Shown here: in pieces, positions 9,037 through 17,839 of the stretch | Layout of the letters: the number at the start of each line of letters is the position of its first letter | How positions within the stretch are numbered: the stretch's first letter is position 1 | Origin: Asticcacaulis sp. YBE204 | Lineage (GTDB): Bacteria; Pseudomonadota; Alphaproteobacteria; Caulobacterales; Caulobacteraceae | NCBI RefSeq assembly: GCF_000495855.1 | Contig: NZ_AWGF01000013.1 | Location: 109,314-173,313, forward strand | Direction: 5' to 3' | Length of the DNA stretch: 64,000 bases | The notes under the pieces: model-generated | Seen by the model: the letters and a program-made list of their open reading frames with translations, nothing else | The model's database searches: none | What the model was told of the DNA's origin: nothing | Program-made: the position numbers and the translations under genes

Positions 9037-9723
9037 ATGGATGAAACCGCCTTCAACGCCGAAGACGACGCCCGCGCACTGAGACAGCGCCGCGCGGAGC
9101 TGCGCGAATTCGCGTCCGAAATCGCCGAGGCCATCGAAGACATCGACCTGCCGGAAACCTATCTCGATGGCGAGCGCGCCGTCCGCATGATCCGGGTTGC
9201 CGACGTCGTGCTGATGCGCGTCACCCGCCCCGACCAGCGCGACACCATCCGTCCGGCACGTCAGCGCCTCCGCGATCAGGCCGACCTGATCGTTCAGGCC
9301 GTTCGGCAATTACCCAAGCCGACCGACTTTCTCGAAGGCGAACGCGCGGGGCGGTTTATTCTGGCCACCGAGCGCCTGTGGACGCAGCTTTACGCGCCGC
9401 CCAAGCCGCTGACCTCGGCGCAATTAGACGAGCTTGAGCGCGAAGCCGAACTCGACAAGCCAATGGACAGCTACGGCCAGCAGCTTTACGAAAAACTGCT
9501 GGCGATGAAATACAAGCGCGACGCCTTCAAGGGCTATTTCGACGATGGGTCGCCCTTCGATCCCAACCGGCCTCAGATCGTCGAAGACGGCGACGCCATG
9601 GACAAGGCCGAGGCCACGGGGTTCTGGCCCGACGGCGCACCCTACGATCCTGACCGTCCCAGCGATAATCCCGCTGCGTTTCGCCCGCCCAGAATACCGT
9701 TCACGCTCGGCGCCGGACCGTAA
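9037..9723 (+). CDS. Conserved hypothetical protein with two internal duplications, 228 aa
   Basis: No named domain recognised; a cytoplasmic, charged, helical protein without signal or membrane segments. Two internal repeats are visible. YLDGERAVRMIRVADVV (about residues 43-59) resembles FLEGERAGRFILATERL (about 98-114), and YFDDGSPFDPNRP (about 168-180) resembles FWPDGAPYDPDRP (about 197-209). The repeated short helical unit preceded by a proline-rich turn resembles uncharacterised proteins of Caulobacterales as I recall them. It is convergent with smpB, 3 bp from its stop. ATG at 9037 is the first in frame. Confidence 0.75.
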   Translation: MDETAFNAEDDARALRQRRAELREFASEIAEAIEDIDLPETYLDGERAVRMIRVADVVLMRVTRPDQRDTIRPARQRLRDQADLIVQAVRQLPKPTDFLEGERAGRFILATERLWTQLYAPPKPLTSAQLDELEREAELDKPMDSYGQQLYEKLLAMKYKRDAFKGYFDDGSPFDPNRPQIVEDGDAMDKAEATGFWPDGAPYDPDRPSDNPAAFRPPRIPFTLGAGP

Positions 9724-9726
9724 AGT

Positions 9727-10200
9727 TTAACCGTGGTCCTTCAGGATTCTCGCCTTTTCACGGCCCCAGTCGCGCTTGGCCTCGGTTTCGCGCTTGTCGT
9801 GCAGCTTCTTGCCCTTGGCCAGAGCGATCTCGACCTTCACCATGCCCTTGTCGTTGAAGTAAAGCTTCGTCGGGATGATGGTCATGCCTTCACGCTGCAC
9901 GGCGATCATGAAGCGCGCGATCTCGCGCCGGTGCATCAGCAGCTTGCGATGGCGGCGCGGATCGTGATTGAAGCGGTTGGCAAAGCCGTAGTGCGGGATG
10001 TCGGCATTGATCAGCACCAGTTCGTCGCCGTTTTCGATCGAGACGTAGGACTCGGCGATATTGGCCCGGCCCTGACGCAGCGACTTGACCTCGGTCCCGG
10101 TCAGCATGATCCCCGCCTCGGTATTGTTTTCGAGGAAGTAGTCGAACCGTGCCCGACGGTTGTCGGCGATCTGCTTATAGTTGGATTGAGGTTCGGCCAC
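9727..10200 (-). CDS. smpB: SsrA-binding protein
   Basis: Binds tmRNA and brings it to stalled ribosomes for trans-translation. It is 157 residues, normal length. Conserved segments include [56 protein letters not shown] and the basic tail that becomes helical on the ribosome. The start is a GTG at 10200 that directly follows the dapA stop with no gap, so the two genes are an operon. This matches the dapA-smpB order I recall in other alphaproteobacteria. Confidence 0.95.
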   Translation of the reverse strand: MAEPQSNYKQIADNRRARFDYFLENNTEAGIMLTGTEVKSLRQGRANIAESYVSIENGDELVLINADIPHYGFANRFNHDPRRHRKLLMHRREIARFMIAVQREGMTIIPTKLYFNDKGMVKVEIALAKGKKLHDKRETEAKRDWGREKARILKDHG

Positions 10201-11094
10201 TTACAGCCCCGCGAGTTTCATAGCGTCGTCGACCAGCGGCCGCACGGCGTCGGCACAGGCGACGATCGGCAGGCGCACCTCGTCGGTCGTCTGGCCCAAC
10301 TGGCTCAGGGCGTATTTGGTCGGCGACGGCGAGGCGTCGGCGAACAGCACCTTGTGCAGGGTGATCAGCTTGTCCTGCCAATCGCGCGCCGTGGTGAAAT
10401 CGCCTGCGGCAGCGGCTTCATAAAGCGCGACCATTTCGGCGGGCGCGACGTTCGAGGTGACGGAAATCACGCCGTGACCACCGTGCGCGATATAGCCCAG
10501 CAGCGTCGGGTCGTCGCCGGAGATAAAGGCAAAGCCCGGCGCGATGGCGATCCGCAACTGGCTCATGCGGACCAGATCGCCCGTGGCGTCCTTGATGCCG
10601 ACGATATTGGGCAGCTTCGACAGGCGCACGATGGTCTCGTTCGACATGTCGATCACGGTACGGCCCGGGACGTTATAGAGCATGACCGGGATCTGAACCG
10701 AATCGTTCAGGGCCTTGAAATGCTGATATAAACCTTCCTGCGACGGCTTGTTGTAATAGGGGACGACGACCAGCACGGCATCGGCACCGACGGCCTTGGC
10801 GTGTTGCGCCAGTTCAAGTGTCTCAAGCGTATTGTTCGACCCCGCCCCGGCGATGACCTTGATACGTCCGGCGGCGGTCTCAACACAGAGGCGCACGATT
10901 TCCTTGTGCTCTTCCATCGAGAGCGTCGAGGTTTCGCCCGTCGTGCCGACCGGCACCACGCCATGAACGCCCGCTTTTATCTGAGTCTCGACCAAGGTTT
11001 TGAACGCCGCATAATCCACCTGACCGTCTTTGAACGGCGTCACCAGAGCGGTAATCACTCCGGAAAACAGGGGAATTCGGTCGGCGGTGGTCAT
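10201..11094 (-). CDS. dapA: 4-hydroxy-tetrahydrodipicolinate synthase
   Basis: Condenses pyruvate with aspartate semialdehyde, the first committed step to diaminopimelate and lysine. The 297-residue TIM barrel contains the signature [14 protein letters not shown], the tyrosine of MLYNVPGRT and the Schiff-base lysine in [11 protein letters not shown] (about residue 168). The DAP product feeds peptidoglycan, which is also the substrate of the lytic transglycosylase next door, though that gene is divergent. It starts with ATG at 11094 and is followed directly by smpB. Confidence 0.95.
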   Translation of the reverse strand: MTTADRIPLFSGVITALVTPFKDGQVDYAAFKTLVETQIKAGVHGVVPVGTTGETSTLSMEEHKEIVRLCVETAAGRIKVIAGAGSNNTLETLELAQHAKAVGADAVLVVVPYYNKPSQEGLYQHFKALNDSVQIPVMLYNVPGRTVIDMSNETIVRLSKLPNIVGIKDATGDLVRMSQLRIAIAPGFAFISGDDPTLLGYIAHGGHGVISVTSNVAPAEMVALYEAAAAGDFTTARDWQDKLITLHKVLFADASPSPTKYALSQLGQTTDEVRLPIVACADAVRPLVDDAMKLAGL

Positions 11095-11358
11095 GAGAGT
11101 CGTGTCCTGATGCAGGCGTCAATTAAGGAAAAGAGCCTTAAAACCACAATGGATTTGCTGCAACGACTTTATAAAAAGAAAAACAGCCGCGACGGTTTCG
11201 GTTGCACTGCGGCAGATAAACGGACACCCTTAGTTACTAACGCTTTTTGTGATCGATCTGTGATGCGTGTCGCCCGAAAATCGGGCTAAGAGACGTGAAA
11301 GTTCATATTTACGCCGGAAACGGCGGCCATATATTTCAAAACTGACAGAGGTTCCCGC
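11095..11358. other. Intergenic region between divergent dapA and the lytic transglycosylase gene
   Basis: 264 bp with no gene. It is AT-richer than the surroundings (runs of A and T around 11135-11190), as expected for two divergent promoters. A short hairpin (CCCGAAAATCGGG, 11272-11284) lies 75 bp upstream of the transglycosylase start. No operator or riboswitch was recognised. Confidence 0.5.
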
Positions 11359-13521
11359 ATGACGCAAAACTCAGGTACTTTCAAAGCGGTGACGCGCCAC
11401 ATCTCCTTCCGCGCCGCCCTGGGGGTCAGCCTGATTGCGCTTTCGTGCGTCGCCCTGTCGCCGGTCATGGCGCAGGACGGTAGCACCCCTACTGCGCCGC
11501 AACCCTATGTCGCCGGCCTGATCTCCGAATCGGACTCCGCCGCAATGAAGCAGGCGCTGGCCGCCGCGCGCTCGAAGAACTTTGCGCTCGCGGACTCCTT
11601 GCGCACCTCGATCAGCGATCCCGTCGCCAAAAAGATCGTTCTGTGGTCGATTATCACCAATGACGGCGACATCTACGGCTTTGCGGCGTTGGACGGCGCG
11701 CGCCGCGACCTGTGGGGCTGGCCACGCGAACAGAAGCGCCAGATCGCCGCCGAAAAGCAGATACTCAATTCCGGCATGACGCCGCAGCAGACCATCGAGT
11801 GGTTCAAGGGCGCGCCGCCGCTCACGGTCGATGGCGCGATGGCGCTGATCTCGGCCTACGAGCGTCAGGGCCAGACCACCGAAGCGGCGACGCTTGCGAA
11901 AGCCTGGTGGCGCGATCAGGCCTTCGACCTGACCGATCAGTCGCGCTTTCAGGCCAGTTTCGGACGCTATCTTACCGCCGACGATCATAAGGTGCGCCTG
12001 AACACGCTTCTGCTGGGCACGCAGGGTCCGGCGACCTCGGCGCTGCTGCCGCTGGTCGATGAGACGAGCCGTCAGGTCGCCACCGCCGTTATGGCGTTGC
12101 GGTCGGGTTCGGCCTCGGCGACGACGCTTTATGAGGCCGCCCTCAGCGTCAGTCCGCGCAATCCGGTGCTGGCCTATGAGCGCCTGCGTTTCCTGCGTCG
12201 TCAGAAGCTTGAGGCGCTGGGCTTCGGTCTGCTGGCCGACCTGCCGCCCGCCCCGGCCTCCGAAGCTGCCATCACCAATCTGTGGACCGAGCGCCTCAGC
12301 TACTTCCGCGCCGCGCTCAAGGCCCGCAACTATCAAGCCGCCTACGACGCCATGAAGGGCGGCGGCTTCCCCAACGGCGAAAAGAAGGCCGAGGGCGAGT
12401 TCTTCGCCGGGTGGACGGCCTTGATCAAACTCAACCGACCCGATCTCGCCATCGCGCACTTCGACAAGATCCGCGAAGCCGGGACGTCGCCGATCACGCG
12501 CGGTCGCGCCCACTATTGGCTGGGCCGCGCCTATGAGGCGCGCGGTCAGGCGGGCGACGCGCAAAAAGCACAGGCCAACTATGTCGAAGGCGGGCAGTTC
12601 ATCTATGCCTTCTATGGACAACTGGCCGCCGAAAAGGGGGGCAAGACCTCGATCACGCTGGGCAAGGAGCCTGTGCCGACGCCTGAGGACCGCGCGCGTT
12701 TTGCTAACCGCGACATGGTCAAGGCGGCGAAAATCCTCGGTCAGGCGGGCGAGCGCGATCTGTTCAACGCGTTGATCCTCGCGCTCGACGACGTGTTGCC
12801 CAATGCCGAAGAACAGGCCCTGCTGGTCGACCTGGCAGGCACCTATGGCACGCAGGATCTGGCCATGCGCGTGGCCCGTGTGGCGCAGCAGCGCGGCTTC
12901 TACCTGCCCGAACGCGCCTATCCGCTGCGCGCCCTGCCCGCCGTCAAATCGCCGGAAGGCGCGTTCGTTCTGGCCATTACGCGTCAGGAATCGGGCTTCG
13001 ATCCGATGGTGCGCTCTGGTGCCAATGCCCGAGGTATGATGCAACTCATCCCGCCGACCGCCAGGGCCGTCGCGCGGCGCATGTCGATGAGCTATTCGGA
13101 CTCGATGCTGTATGAGCCCGACTACAATATGAAGCTGGGGGCCTATCACCTCGGCGAACTGGTCGATCGCTTCGGCGGGTCGTACGTCATGGCCGCCGCC
13201 GGGTACAATGCCGGGCCGGGCCGTCCGCCGCAGTGGATCGTCGATTGCGGCGACCCGCGCGGCGAAACCGCCGATCCGTTGAGCTTTATCGAATGCACGC
13301 CCTTCACCGAGACGCGCAACTACATGATGCGGGTAATGGAAAACACGGTGGTTTATCGCGCACGCCTGAATGGCGGCACCGCGCCGCTGACACCGATGGC
13401 AGACCTCAAACGCGGCATGATAATCCTCTATACGCCCGACGCCGACGATGCATCGGATACGGGGTCACTGCCGACCGGACCGGTCAATTATAACGATCTG
13501 AAAGCCAAGGCGGGGGAGTAG
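11359..13521 (+). CDS. Soluble lytic murein transglycosylase (Slt70-like)
   Basis: Periplasmic enzyme that cleaves peptidoglycan glycan strands with formation of 1,6-anhydro-MurNAc. It is 720 residues. The signal region spans about residues 14-38, ending near SPVMAQDG; then comes a long helical superhelical (U/L-type) domain to about 510, then the catalytic SLT domain. The catalytic glutamate is in ITRQESGFDP (about residue 542). The downstream motifs ARGMMQLIPPTA and AAGYNAGPGRPPQWI are intact. It is followed after 1 bp by a tiny membrane protein gene, so the two are likely co-transcribed. Confidence 0.92.
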   Translation: MTQNSGTFKAVTRHISFRAALGVSLIALSCVALSPVMAQDGSTPTAPQPYVAGLISESDSAAMKQALAAARSKNFALADSLRTSISDPVAKKIVLWSIITNDGDIYGFAALDGARRDLWGWPREQKRQIAAEKQILNSGMTPQQTIEWFKGAPPLTVDGAMALISAYERQGQTTEAATLAKAWWRDQAFDLTDQSRFQASFGRYLTADDHKVRLNTLLLGTQGPATSALLPLVDETSRQVATAVMALRSGSASATTLYEAALSVSPRNPVLAYERLRFLRRQKLEALGFGLLADLPPAPASEAAITNLWTERLSYFRAALKARNYQAAYDAMKGGGFPNGEKKAEGEFFAGWTALIKLNRPDLAIAHFDKIREAGTSPITRGRAHYWLGRAYEARGQAGDAQKAQANYVEGGQFIYAFYGQLAAEKGGKTSITLGKEPVPTPEDRARFANRDMVKAAKILGQAGERDLFNALILALDDVLPNAEEQALLVDLAGTYGTQDLAMRVARVAQQRGFYLPERAYPLRALPAVKSPEGAFVLAITRQESGFDPMVRSGANARGMMQLIPPTARAVARRMSMSYSDSMLYEPDYNMKLGAYHLGELVDRFGGSYVMAAAGYNAGPGRPPQWIVDCGDPRGETADPLSFIECTPFTETRNYMMRVMENTVVYRARLNGGTAPLTPMADLKRGMIILYTPDADDASDTGSLPTGPVNYNDLKAKAGE

Positions 13522-13522
13522 G

Positions 13523-13699
13523 ATGCCGCGTCACCGGCGATTCAAAATAGTTATCTTTGCCATCGGCGGCATCGCCGCCTCTTTAATCGCCGCCAGTTTC
13601 TGGCTGACCCCGTCTCTGGCCCGCTTTTGGGAACAAGACAAATGTCTGGATGCCGGAGGAAGGTACCTCGCGAATGTTCGTAAATGTGATTTCGGATAG
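13523..13699 (+). CDS. Small membrane-anchored protein, 58 aa
   Basis: Short ORF whose ATG lies 1 bp after the lytic transglycosylase stop. A basic N-terminus (MPRHRRFK) is followed by one hydrophobic helix (about residues 8-27) and a mature part with CLDAGGRYLANVRKCDF. The CLDxGGR...C pattern occurs in many tiny periplasmic or lipoprotein-like proteins of Caulobacterales as I recall, and the two cysteines probably form a disulfide. The GGGGGAG upstream at 13512-13518 is a good ribosome-binding site. Function unknown. Confidence 0.65.
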   Translation: MPRHRRFKIVIFAIGGIAASLIAASFWLTPSLARFWEQDKCLDAGGRYLANVRKCDFG

Positions 13700-13714
13700 G
13701 CAAACGGCCCATTC

Positions 13715-13827
13715 TATCTGTGTTCATCTGTGGCCATCTGTGGAGACCCTTTGCGTACGGCCCCACAGCCAGATTGGTGGTTAGTTTACTAAGTTTCTCC
13801 ACAGATGGCCACAGATGAACACAGATA
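13715..13827. repeat. Inverted pair of the CACAGATGGC-type repeat (locus 2)
   Basis: Perfect 32 bp inverted arms at 13715-13746 and 13796-13827, 49 bp apart. Units CACAGATGGC, CACAGATGAA and CACAGAT follow a 10 bp step, as in the outer arms at 8672-8995. The first arm starts 16 bp after the stop of the 58-residue protein gene. Confidence 0.92.
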
Positions 13828-13887
13828 TCCGAGCGGTAACGATGTCGTGCCACCCCGTTACCATTTAGTCTGCGTATCCTATTTTCA

Positions 13888-14076
13888 GGAACCACAGATT
13901 ACACAGATTTCACAGATTGAGAGCGCCTTCGGTGCGTTGGCGTTCGGGTAAACTCAGGTGTTCGACCCGCATAATCTGCGGATAATCTAAAATCGCAAAT
14001 ACAAGTAGCTGCCCGCCATCAATCCCCGGTCAGTGGTTCGCGCTTAATCTGTGAAATCTGTGTAATCTGTGGTTCC
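13888..14076. repeat. Inverted pair of the CACAGATTA-type repeat (locus 2)
   Basis: Perfect 31 bp inverted arms at 13888-13918 and 14046-14076, separated by 127 bp of sequence unlike that at locus 1. The core is identical to the arms at 8761-8789. Together with the pair at 13715-13827 it fills the gene-free interval 13700-14106. Confidence 0.92.
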
Positions 14077-14106
14077 CATCTTACTTCGTCACAAAGCCCG
14101 CCGACC

Positions 14107-15150
14107 ATGACTCTCCTGCATCGCCTGAACCTCAGTCTGCCGATCGTTCAGGCCCCGATGGCCGGAGTCTCGACGCCGGAGATGGCCGCAACGGTATCGA
14201 ATGCCGGAGGTCTTGGCTCCATCGCCGTCGGTGCCAGCGATCCCATTACCGCTCGCGCCATGATCGAAGCGGTCCGCAGGCAAACCGATCGCGCCTTCAA
14301 CGTCAATGTTTTCGTCCATACGCCGCCACAGCCCGATCGCATCCGCGAGGCCATGTGGCTAGGGGCGTTGTCGCCGCTGTTTTTTGATTATGACGCCGTG
14401 CCGCCGAACCGCATATATGCGATCTACAAAAGCTTTGCCGAAGATGATGACATGCTGGCCGTCCTGGTCGAAACCGCGCCGCCGGTCGTCAGCTTCCATT
14501 TTGGTTTGCCGGACGCCCGCCGCATCGCCGCGCTGAAAGCCGCCGGGTGCGTCCTGCTGGCCACCGCGACCAACCTAACCGAGGCGCAGGCTATCGAAGC
14601 CGCCGGTCTGGACGGCATCGTCGCTCAGGGTTTCGAGGCGGGCGGTCATCGCGGCATGTTCGATCCCGACGCGCGCGACGACGCACTGACGACTTTTGCC
14701 CTCACCCGTCTGTTGGTCAGCCGGTGCGACCTGCCGGTCATCGCCGCCGGCGGCATCATGGACGGGCACGGCATAAGGGCGGCGCTGGATCTTGGGGCCG
14801 TTGCCGTGCAACTGGGGACAGCCTTTATTGCCTGCCCGGAAAGCCACGCCAATGCTGCCTATCGAGCGGCATTGACCCATCCTGACGCCCACACCCTGAT
14901 GACCCGCGCCATTTCAGGCCGCCCCGCACGGTGCCTCGCCAACCGCTTCACCGCGTTCGGGCAGGAAACCACCGGCACGCCACCGGACTATCCCATCGCC
15001 TACGATGCAGGCAAGGCGCTCAACGCCGCGGCCAAGGCCAAAGGCGAAGGCGGTTTCGGCGCGCAATGGGCCGGTCAGGGCGCACCGCTGGCGCGGTACT
15101 TGCCCGCTGCCGAGCTAATGGCGGTCTTGGTGCAGGAAATGAAAGCTTAG
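14107..15150 (+). CDS. Nitronate monooxygenase family flavoprotein
   Basis: FMN-dependent TIM-barrel enzyme of the 2-nitropropane dioxygenase family, which oxidises alkyl nitronates such as propionate-3-nitronate. It is 347 residues. Typical landmarks: PIVQAPMAGVSTPEMAA at the N-terminus (FMN site), QGFEAGGHRGMF around residue 178 (FMN phosphate loop with the conserved histidine), PVIAAGGIMDG at about 215 and LGAVAVQLGTAFIA. Family members are often mis-assigned as FabK-like reductases, so the substrate is uncertain. It is convergent with the ABC transporter operon; a palindromic element lies between. Confidence 0.88.
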   Translation: MTLLHRLNLSLPIVQAPMAGVSTPEMAATVSNAGGLGSIAVGASDPITARAMIEAVRRQTDRAFNVNVFVHTPPQPDRIREAMWLGALSPLFFDYDAVPPNRIYAIYKSFAEDDDMLAVLVETAPPVVSFHFGLPDARRIAALKAAGCVLLATATNLTEAQAIEAAGLDGIVAQGFEAGGHRGMFDPDARDDALTTFALTRLLVSRCDLPVIAAGGIMDGHGIRAALDLGAVAVQLGTAFIACPESHANAAYRAALTHPDAHTLMTRAISGRPARCLANRFTAFGQETTGTPPDYPIAYDAGKALNAAAKAKGEGGFGAQWAGQGAPLARYLPAAELMAVLVQEMKA

Positions 15151-15160
15151 AATTTGTTTG

Positions 15161-15210
15161 TCGCGCATTTGTTTCCGAAAACCGTTACACACTTTTCGGC
15201 ATGCGCTTAA
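15161..15210. repeat. Palindromic element, copy A
   Basis: About 50 bp imperfect palindrome, read on the minus strand as GCGCAT, CCGAAAA, loop, TTTTCGG, AAATGCGCGA. It starts 10 bp after the nitronate monooxygenase stop and includes the stop codon of the convergent ABC ATPase gene. It is one of five copies in the window (15161, 32535, 47176, 48761, 62538). Confidence 0.88.
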
Positions 15211-15947
15211 AGCGGTTGCGCCGCCAGATGCAGGGCCAGACCGTCCGGCTCGGTCCGCAATTCGCCGGAGAGGCCGAACACCTCCGCCAGAACCTCCGAC
15301 GTAAAGGCCTGTTCCGGCGCACCGAACGCCGCGATACGGCCCTCAAGCATCACGCAGACCTCGTCGCAGAACTGCGCCGCCAGACCGAGGTCGTGCAGGC
15401 TGACGATCACCGTATGACCCCGCGCCGCCATGTCTTTCAGGATCAGCAGCACCTGCCGCTGCCACGCCGGATCGAGCGCCGTCAGGGGCTCGTCGAGCAG
15501 CAGGACCGGACACCGTGTCGCCAAAAGCCGCCCCAGCAAAGCCCGCGCGCGCTGCCCACCGGATAGCGAAAAGACGCCACGCTCCTTAAGCGCCTCAAGT
15601 CCGACCTGTGCCAAGACTTCGGCCACCACGGCGACGTCACTGTTCTTTGTCCCCAGTCGCACGACCTCGACTACACTCAAATCCCAGGCGATGGTGCGAT
15701 CCTGCGGTAAATAGCCTATCCGCGCCGCGCGCTGCGACAACGACAGGGAGGACAGATCATGATCATCGATCCGCACTTCGCCCGCATCGGGCATAAGCAG
15801 CCCGGTCAGCGCACGGATCAAGGTCGTCTTGCCGGAACCGTTCGGGCCGACTACGCCGTAAAAGCGGCCCTTGTCAAACCGGACATCAACCGAGGCGACG
15901 GCCACGGTCGCGCCGATACGCACTTCAAGAGAAGCGACCTCGATCAT
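15207..15947 (-). CDS. ABC transporter ATP-binding protein (FecE/BtuD-like)
   Basis: Cytoplasmic ATPase of an iron-chelate or cobalamin-type importer. Walker A is GPNGSGKTT (about residues 32-40), the Q-loop is GYLPQDR, the signature is SLSGGQRARALLGRLL, Walker B is VLLLDEPLTALD and the switch histidine is in SLHDLG. I chose the ATG at 15947, which overlaps the permease stop by 4 bp (ATGA) and has GGTGAG upstream; an ATG at 15959 would add four residues. The stop codon is part of palindromic element copy A. It forms an operon with the permease and binding protein. Confidence 0.9.
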   Translation of the reverse strand: MIEVASLEVRIGATVAVASVDVRFDKGRFYGVVGPNGSGKTTLIRALTGLLMPDAGEVRIDDHDLSSLSLSQRAARIGYLPQDRTIAWDLSVVEVVRLGTKNSDVAVVAEVLAQVGLEALKERGVFSLSGGQRARALLGRLLATRCPVLLLDEPLTALDPAWQRQVLLILKDMAARGHTVIVSLHDLGLAAQFCDEVCVMLEGRIAAFGAPEQAFTSEVLAEVFGLSGELRTEPDGLALHLAAQPL

Positions 15948-16930
15948 TGGCTCACCCATTGCTTCGCGCTTTTCCACGCCAACAACGCAAACAAAGGCGC
16001 GCCGATCAGCGACGTCAGCACTCCCAGCCGGATATCGGTACTCGACGGGATCACGCGGATAAAGGCGTCGGCGAGCAGGACCATCAGCCCTCCGGCCAGT
16101 CCCGAAGGCCATATGAGACTGTACGGGTCACGAATACCGAGCGTGCGCACGAAATGCGGTGCCGCCAAACCGACAAAGCCGATGACACCGGCCACCGCCA
16201 CGGACAAGCCGGCCAGCACACTGATCGACAGCACCGACAGCGCCGCGACCGCCTTGACATTGACACCCTGCGACCGCGCCGTGTCTTCGCCAAGGCTCAG
16301 CATACGCAATCCGCGTCCCAGTCGCGCGACCATGATCCCGGCCACCACCAACCCCGCCGTAGCTAGTCCCGCGTCTTCCCAGCTACGGTTTTCGACCGAG
16401 CCCATCATCCAGCCGAGGATTTCGGCCGTTGTTACCGGCGACGGCGACAGGTTGAACACCAGCGCCATCAGCGCCCCGCACAGGCTCGACAGGCCGACGC
16501 CGAGCAGAATCAAGGCCTGCCGGTCGGGAAACTTCGCCACGAACGCCAGAATAATCAGCGAAATCAAACCAGAAAACAGAAGCGCGAATCCTTCGACGCC
16601 CCACGATGTCAGACCCAGCTCGAAGACGATCGCCACCGCCGCCCCAAGCCCGGCCCCTGCCGAAACACCCATAATGCCGGGTTCGGCCAGAGGATTGCGG
16701 AAATAACCCTGTGAGATCGCCCCCGCCACGCCCAGCATTGCGCCGACAAGAAACCCGCACAGGTTCCGCGGCAAACGTATCTGCCACAGGATCTGAGCCG
16801 GTATGCTGTCCGGCGAGCGGAACGCGTCGGCATAGTCCGTCGCCGTCAGCGATACATCGCCCAACATCATCAATCCGACAATGGCGACAACCGCTACGCC
16901 TATCAAACCGGCAATCAAAGTAGGTTTCAT
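15944..16930 (-). CDS. FecCD-family ABC transporter permease
   Basis: Inner-membrane permease of about ten transmembrane helices, 328 residues, of the BtuC/FecCD/FhuB family that imports siderophores, haem or cobalamin. Landmarks: RLPRNLCGFLVGAMLGVAGAISQGYFRNPLAEPGIMGVSAGAG near residues 52-95, ILGWMMGSV in the middle, and VAVAGVIGFVGLAAPHFVRTLG (about residues 245-265). It overlaps the binding-protein gene by 4 bp upstream and the ATPase gene by 4 bp downstream, so the operon is tightly coupled. Confidence 0.93.
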   Translation of the reverse strand: MKPTLIAGLIGVAVVAIVGLMMLGDVSLTATDYADAFRSPDSIPAQILWQIRLPRNLCGFLVGAMLGVAGAISQGYFRNPLAEPGIMGVSAGAGLGAAVAIVFELGLTSWGVEGFALLFSGLISLIILAFVAKFPDRQALILLGVGLSSLCGALMALVFNLSPSPVTTAEILGWMMGSVENRSWEDAGLATAGLVVAGIMVARLGRGLRMLSLGEDTARSQGVNVKAVAALSVLSISVLAGLSVAVAGVIGFVGLAAPHFVRTLGIRDPYSLIWPSGLAGGLMVLLADAFIRVIPSSTDIRLGVLTSLIGAPLFALLAWKSAKQWVSQ

Positions 16931-17739
16931 TTCAGTCTTTCAGCCAGTTTCGGCAAATCAAAGGCAGAATACCACGCGCTGCACGCCAACATCGGGCTGG
17001 GGATGGTCACATGCGGTGACTTAGCAATGCGTTGGCGCACCAAAGGGTGTCGGCCTGGTGCGCGGCGCATCGCATAGGCGTCGCCGTAAAAGCCCAAAGC
17101 GTAAACATCGGCACGCGCGCTCAGAAAAGTTTCCGGCGACAGGTAATAGAAATAGTCCTGCTCGGCGACCAACTCATTCCCGGTCGCGGAGATCAGTTGT
17201 CCGACCCAGGTCGACTTACCCGCCGAGTACGCCGAAGGTGTATAATAGAGGACGCGACGCATCTGAGACGGCTTTTGCACTTTGTCCAACGCCGCAGACA
17301 TCTTCGAAGATTGATGCACACCTTCCTGCGCTACACCTAAGGCTTGCCCTACAGATTTTACCTCATTCTTTGCCTGAGTAAAATTCCCCACTTCATTGAT
17401 CTGAATTATCTTTATACCGCGTACCTCAAGTGCTTTGAGAAGTTTGGCATCCCCCCCCCAGGTTCGCACCACGGCGTCGGGTTTCAGCATCAAAAGCGTC
17501 TCCAAATTCGCCCGACGCAACGGCAAACCCTCGGCGCGCGCTTTGAAATAGGAGTCCCGATGGCGCGCCCGCAACGACAATCCGGCGATCCTGTCTTTCG
17601 GTAGCAACGCCAGCACATATTGATCGGCGCACATATCCAGAGATACGACGCGCAAGGGTGCCGCGCTGACAGGAACAGACAGACACAACCAAAAGGTGAT
17701 AATTTTTAGACTTAATACTACCCGCAATTGGTTATCCAC
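16927..17739 (-). CDS. Periplasmic substrate-binding protein of FecBCD/BtuF type
   Basis: Captures the ligand in the periplasm for the permease encoded next. It is 270 residues with a signal peptide over about residues 8-27 (ends SVPVSAAP) and no lipobox. The mature start LRVVSLDMCADQYVLALLP is typical of BtuF/FecB-like proteins, and PDAVVRTWGG precedes the lobe junction. The class III fold is supported by the long central helix region with many charged residues. No TonB receptor or cobalamin riboswitch lies nearby, so iron chelate versus cobalamin cannot be decided. Confidence 0.85.
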   Translation of the reverse strand: MDNQLRVVLSLKIITFWLCLSVPVSAAPLRVVSLDMCADQYVLALLPKDRIAGLSLRARHRDSYFKARAEGLPLRRANLETLLMLKPDAVVRTWGGDAKLLKALEVRGIKIIQINEVGNFTQAKNEVKSVGQALGVAQEGVHQSSKMSAALDKVQKPSQMRRVLYYTPSAYSAGKSTWVGQLISATGNELVAEQDYFYYLSPETFLSARADVYALGFYGDAYAMRRAPGRHPLVRQRIAKSPHVTIPSPMLACSAWYSAFDLPKLAERLK

Positions 17740-17839
17740 AACTCTGTTTTCAGTCTTATATTACCCAAGGGATCGTTCGGCAGTTAAGACGGTCAGGGGA
17801 CATACCATCGCACCACCGCTTCACAGTCCCGCGCGTCGC

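Noticed and set aside
11371..13149. 592-codon frame antisense to the lytic transglycosylase gene
   Set aside because: Antisense shadow; the sense protein has intact SLT motifs and a signal peptide.
8643..14106. CRISPR array for the CACAGAT repeats
   Set aside because: The copies are arranged as inverted pairs, not direct repeats with regular spacers, and no cas gene is present.
17740..17839. Cobalamin riboswitch upstream of the FecBCD-like operon
   Set aside because: The gap to the divergent gene is only about 100 bp and lacks B12-box-like sequence. A riboswitch would need roughly 200 nt.
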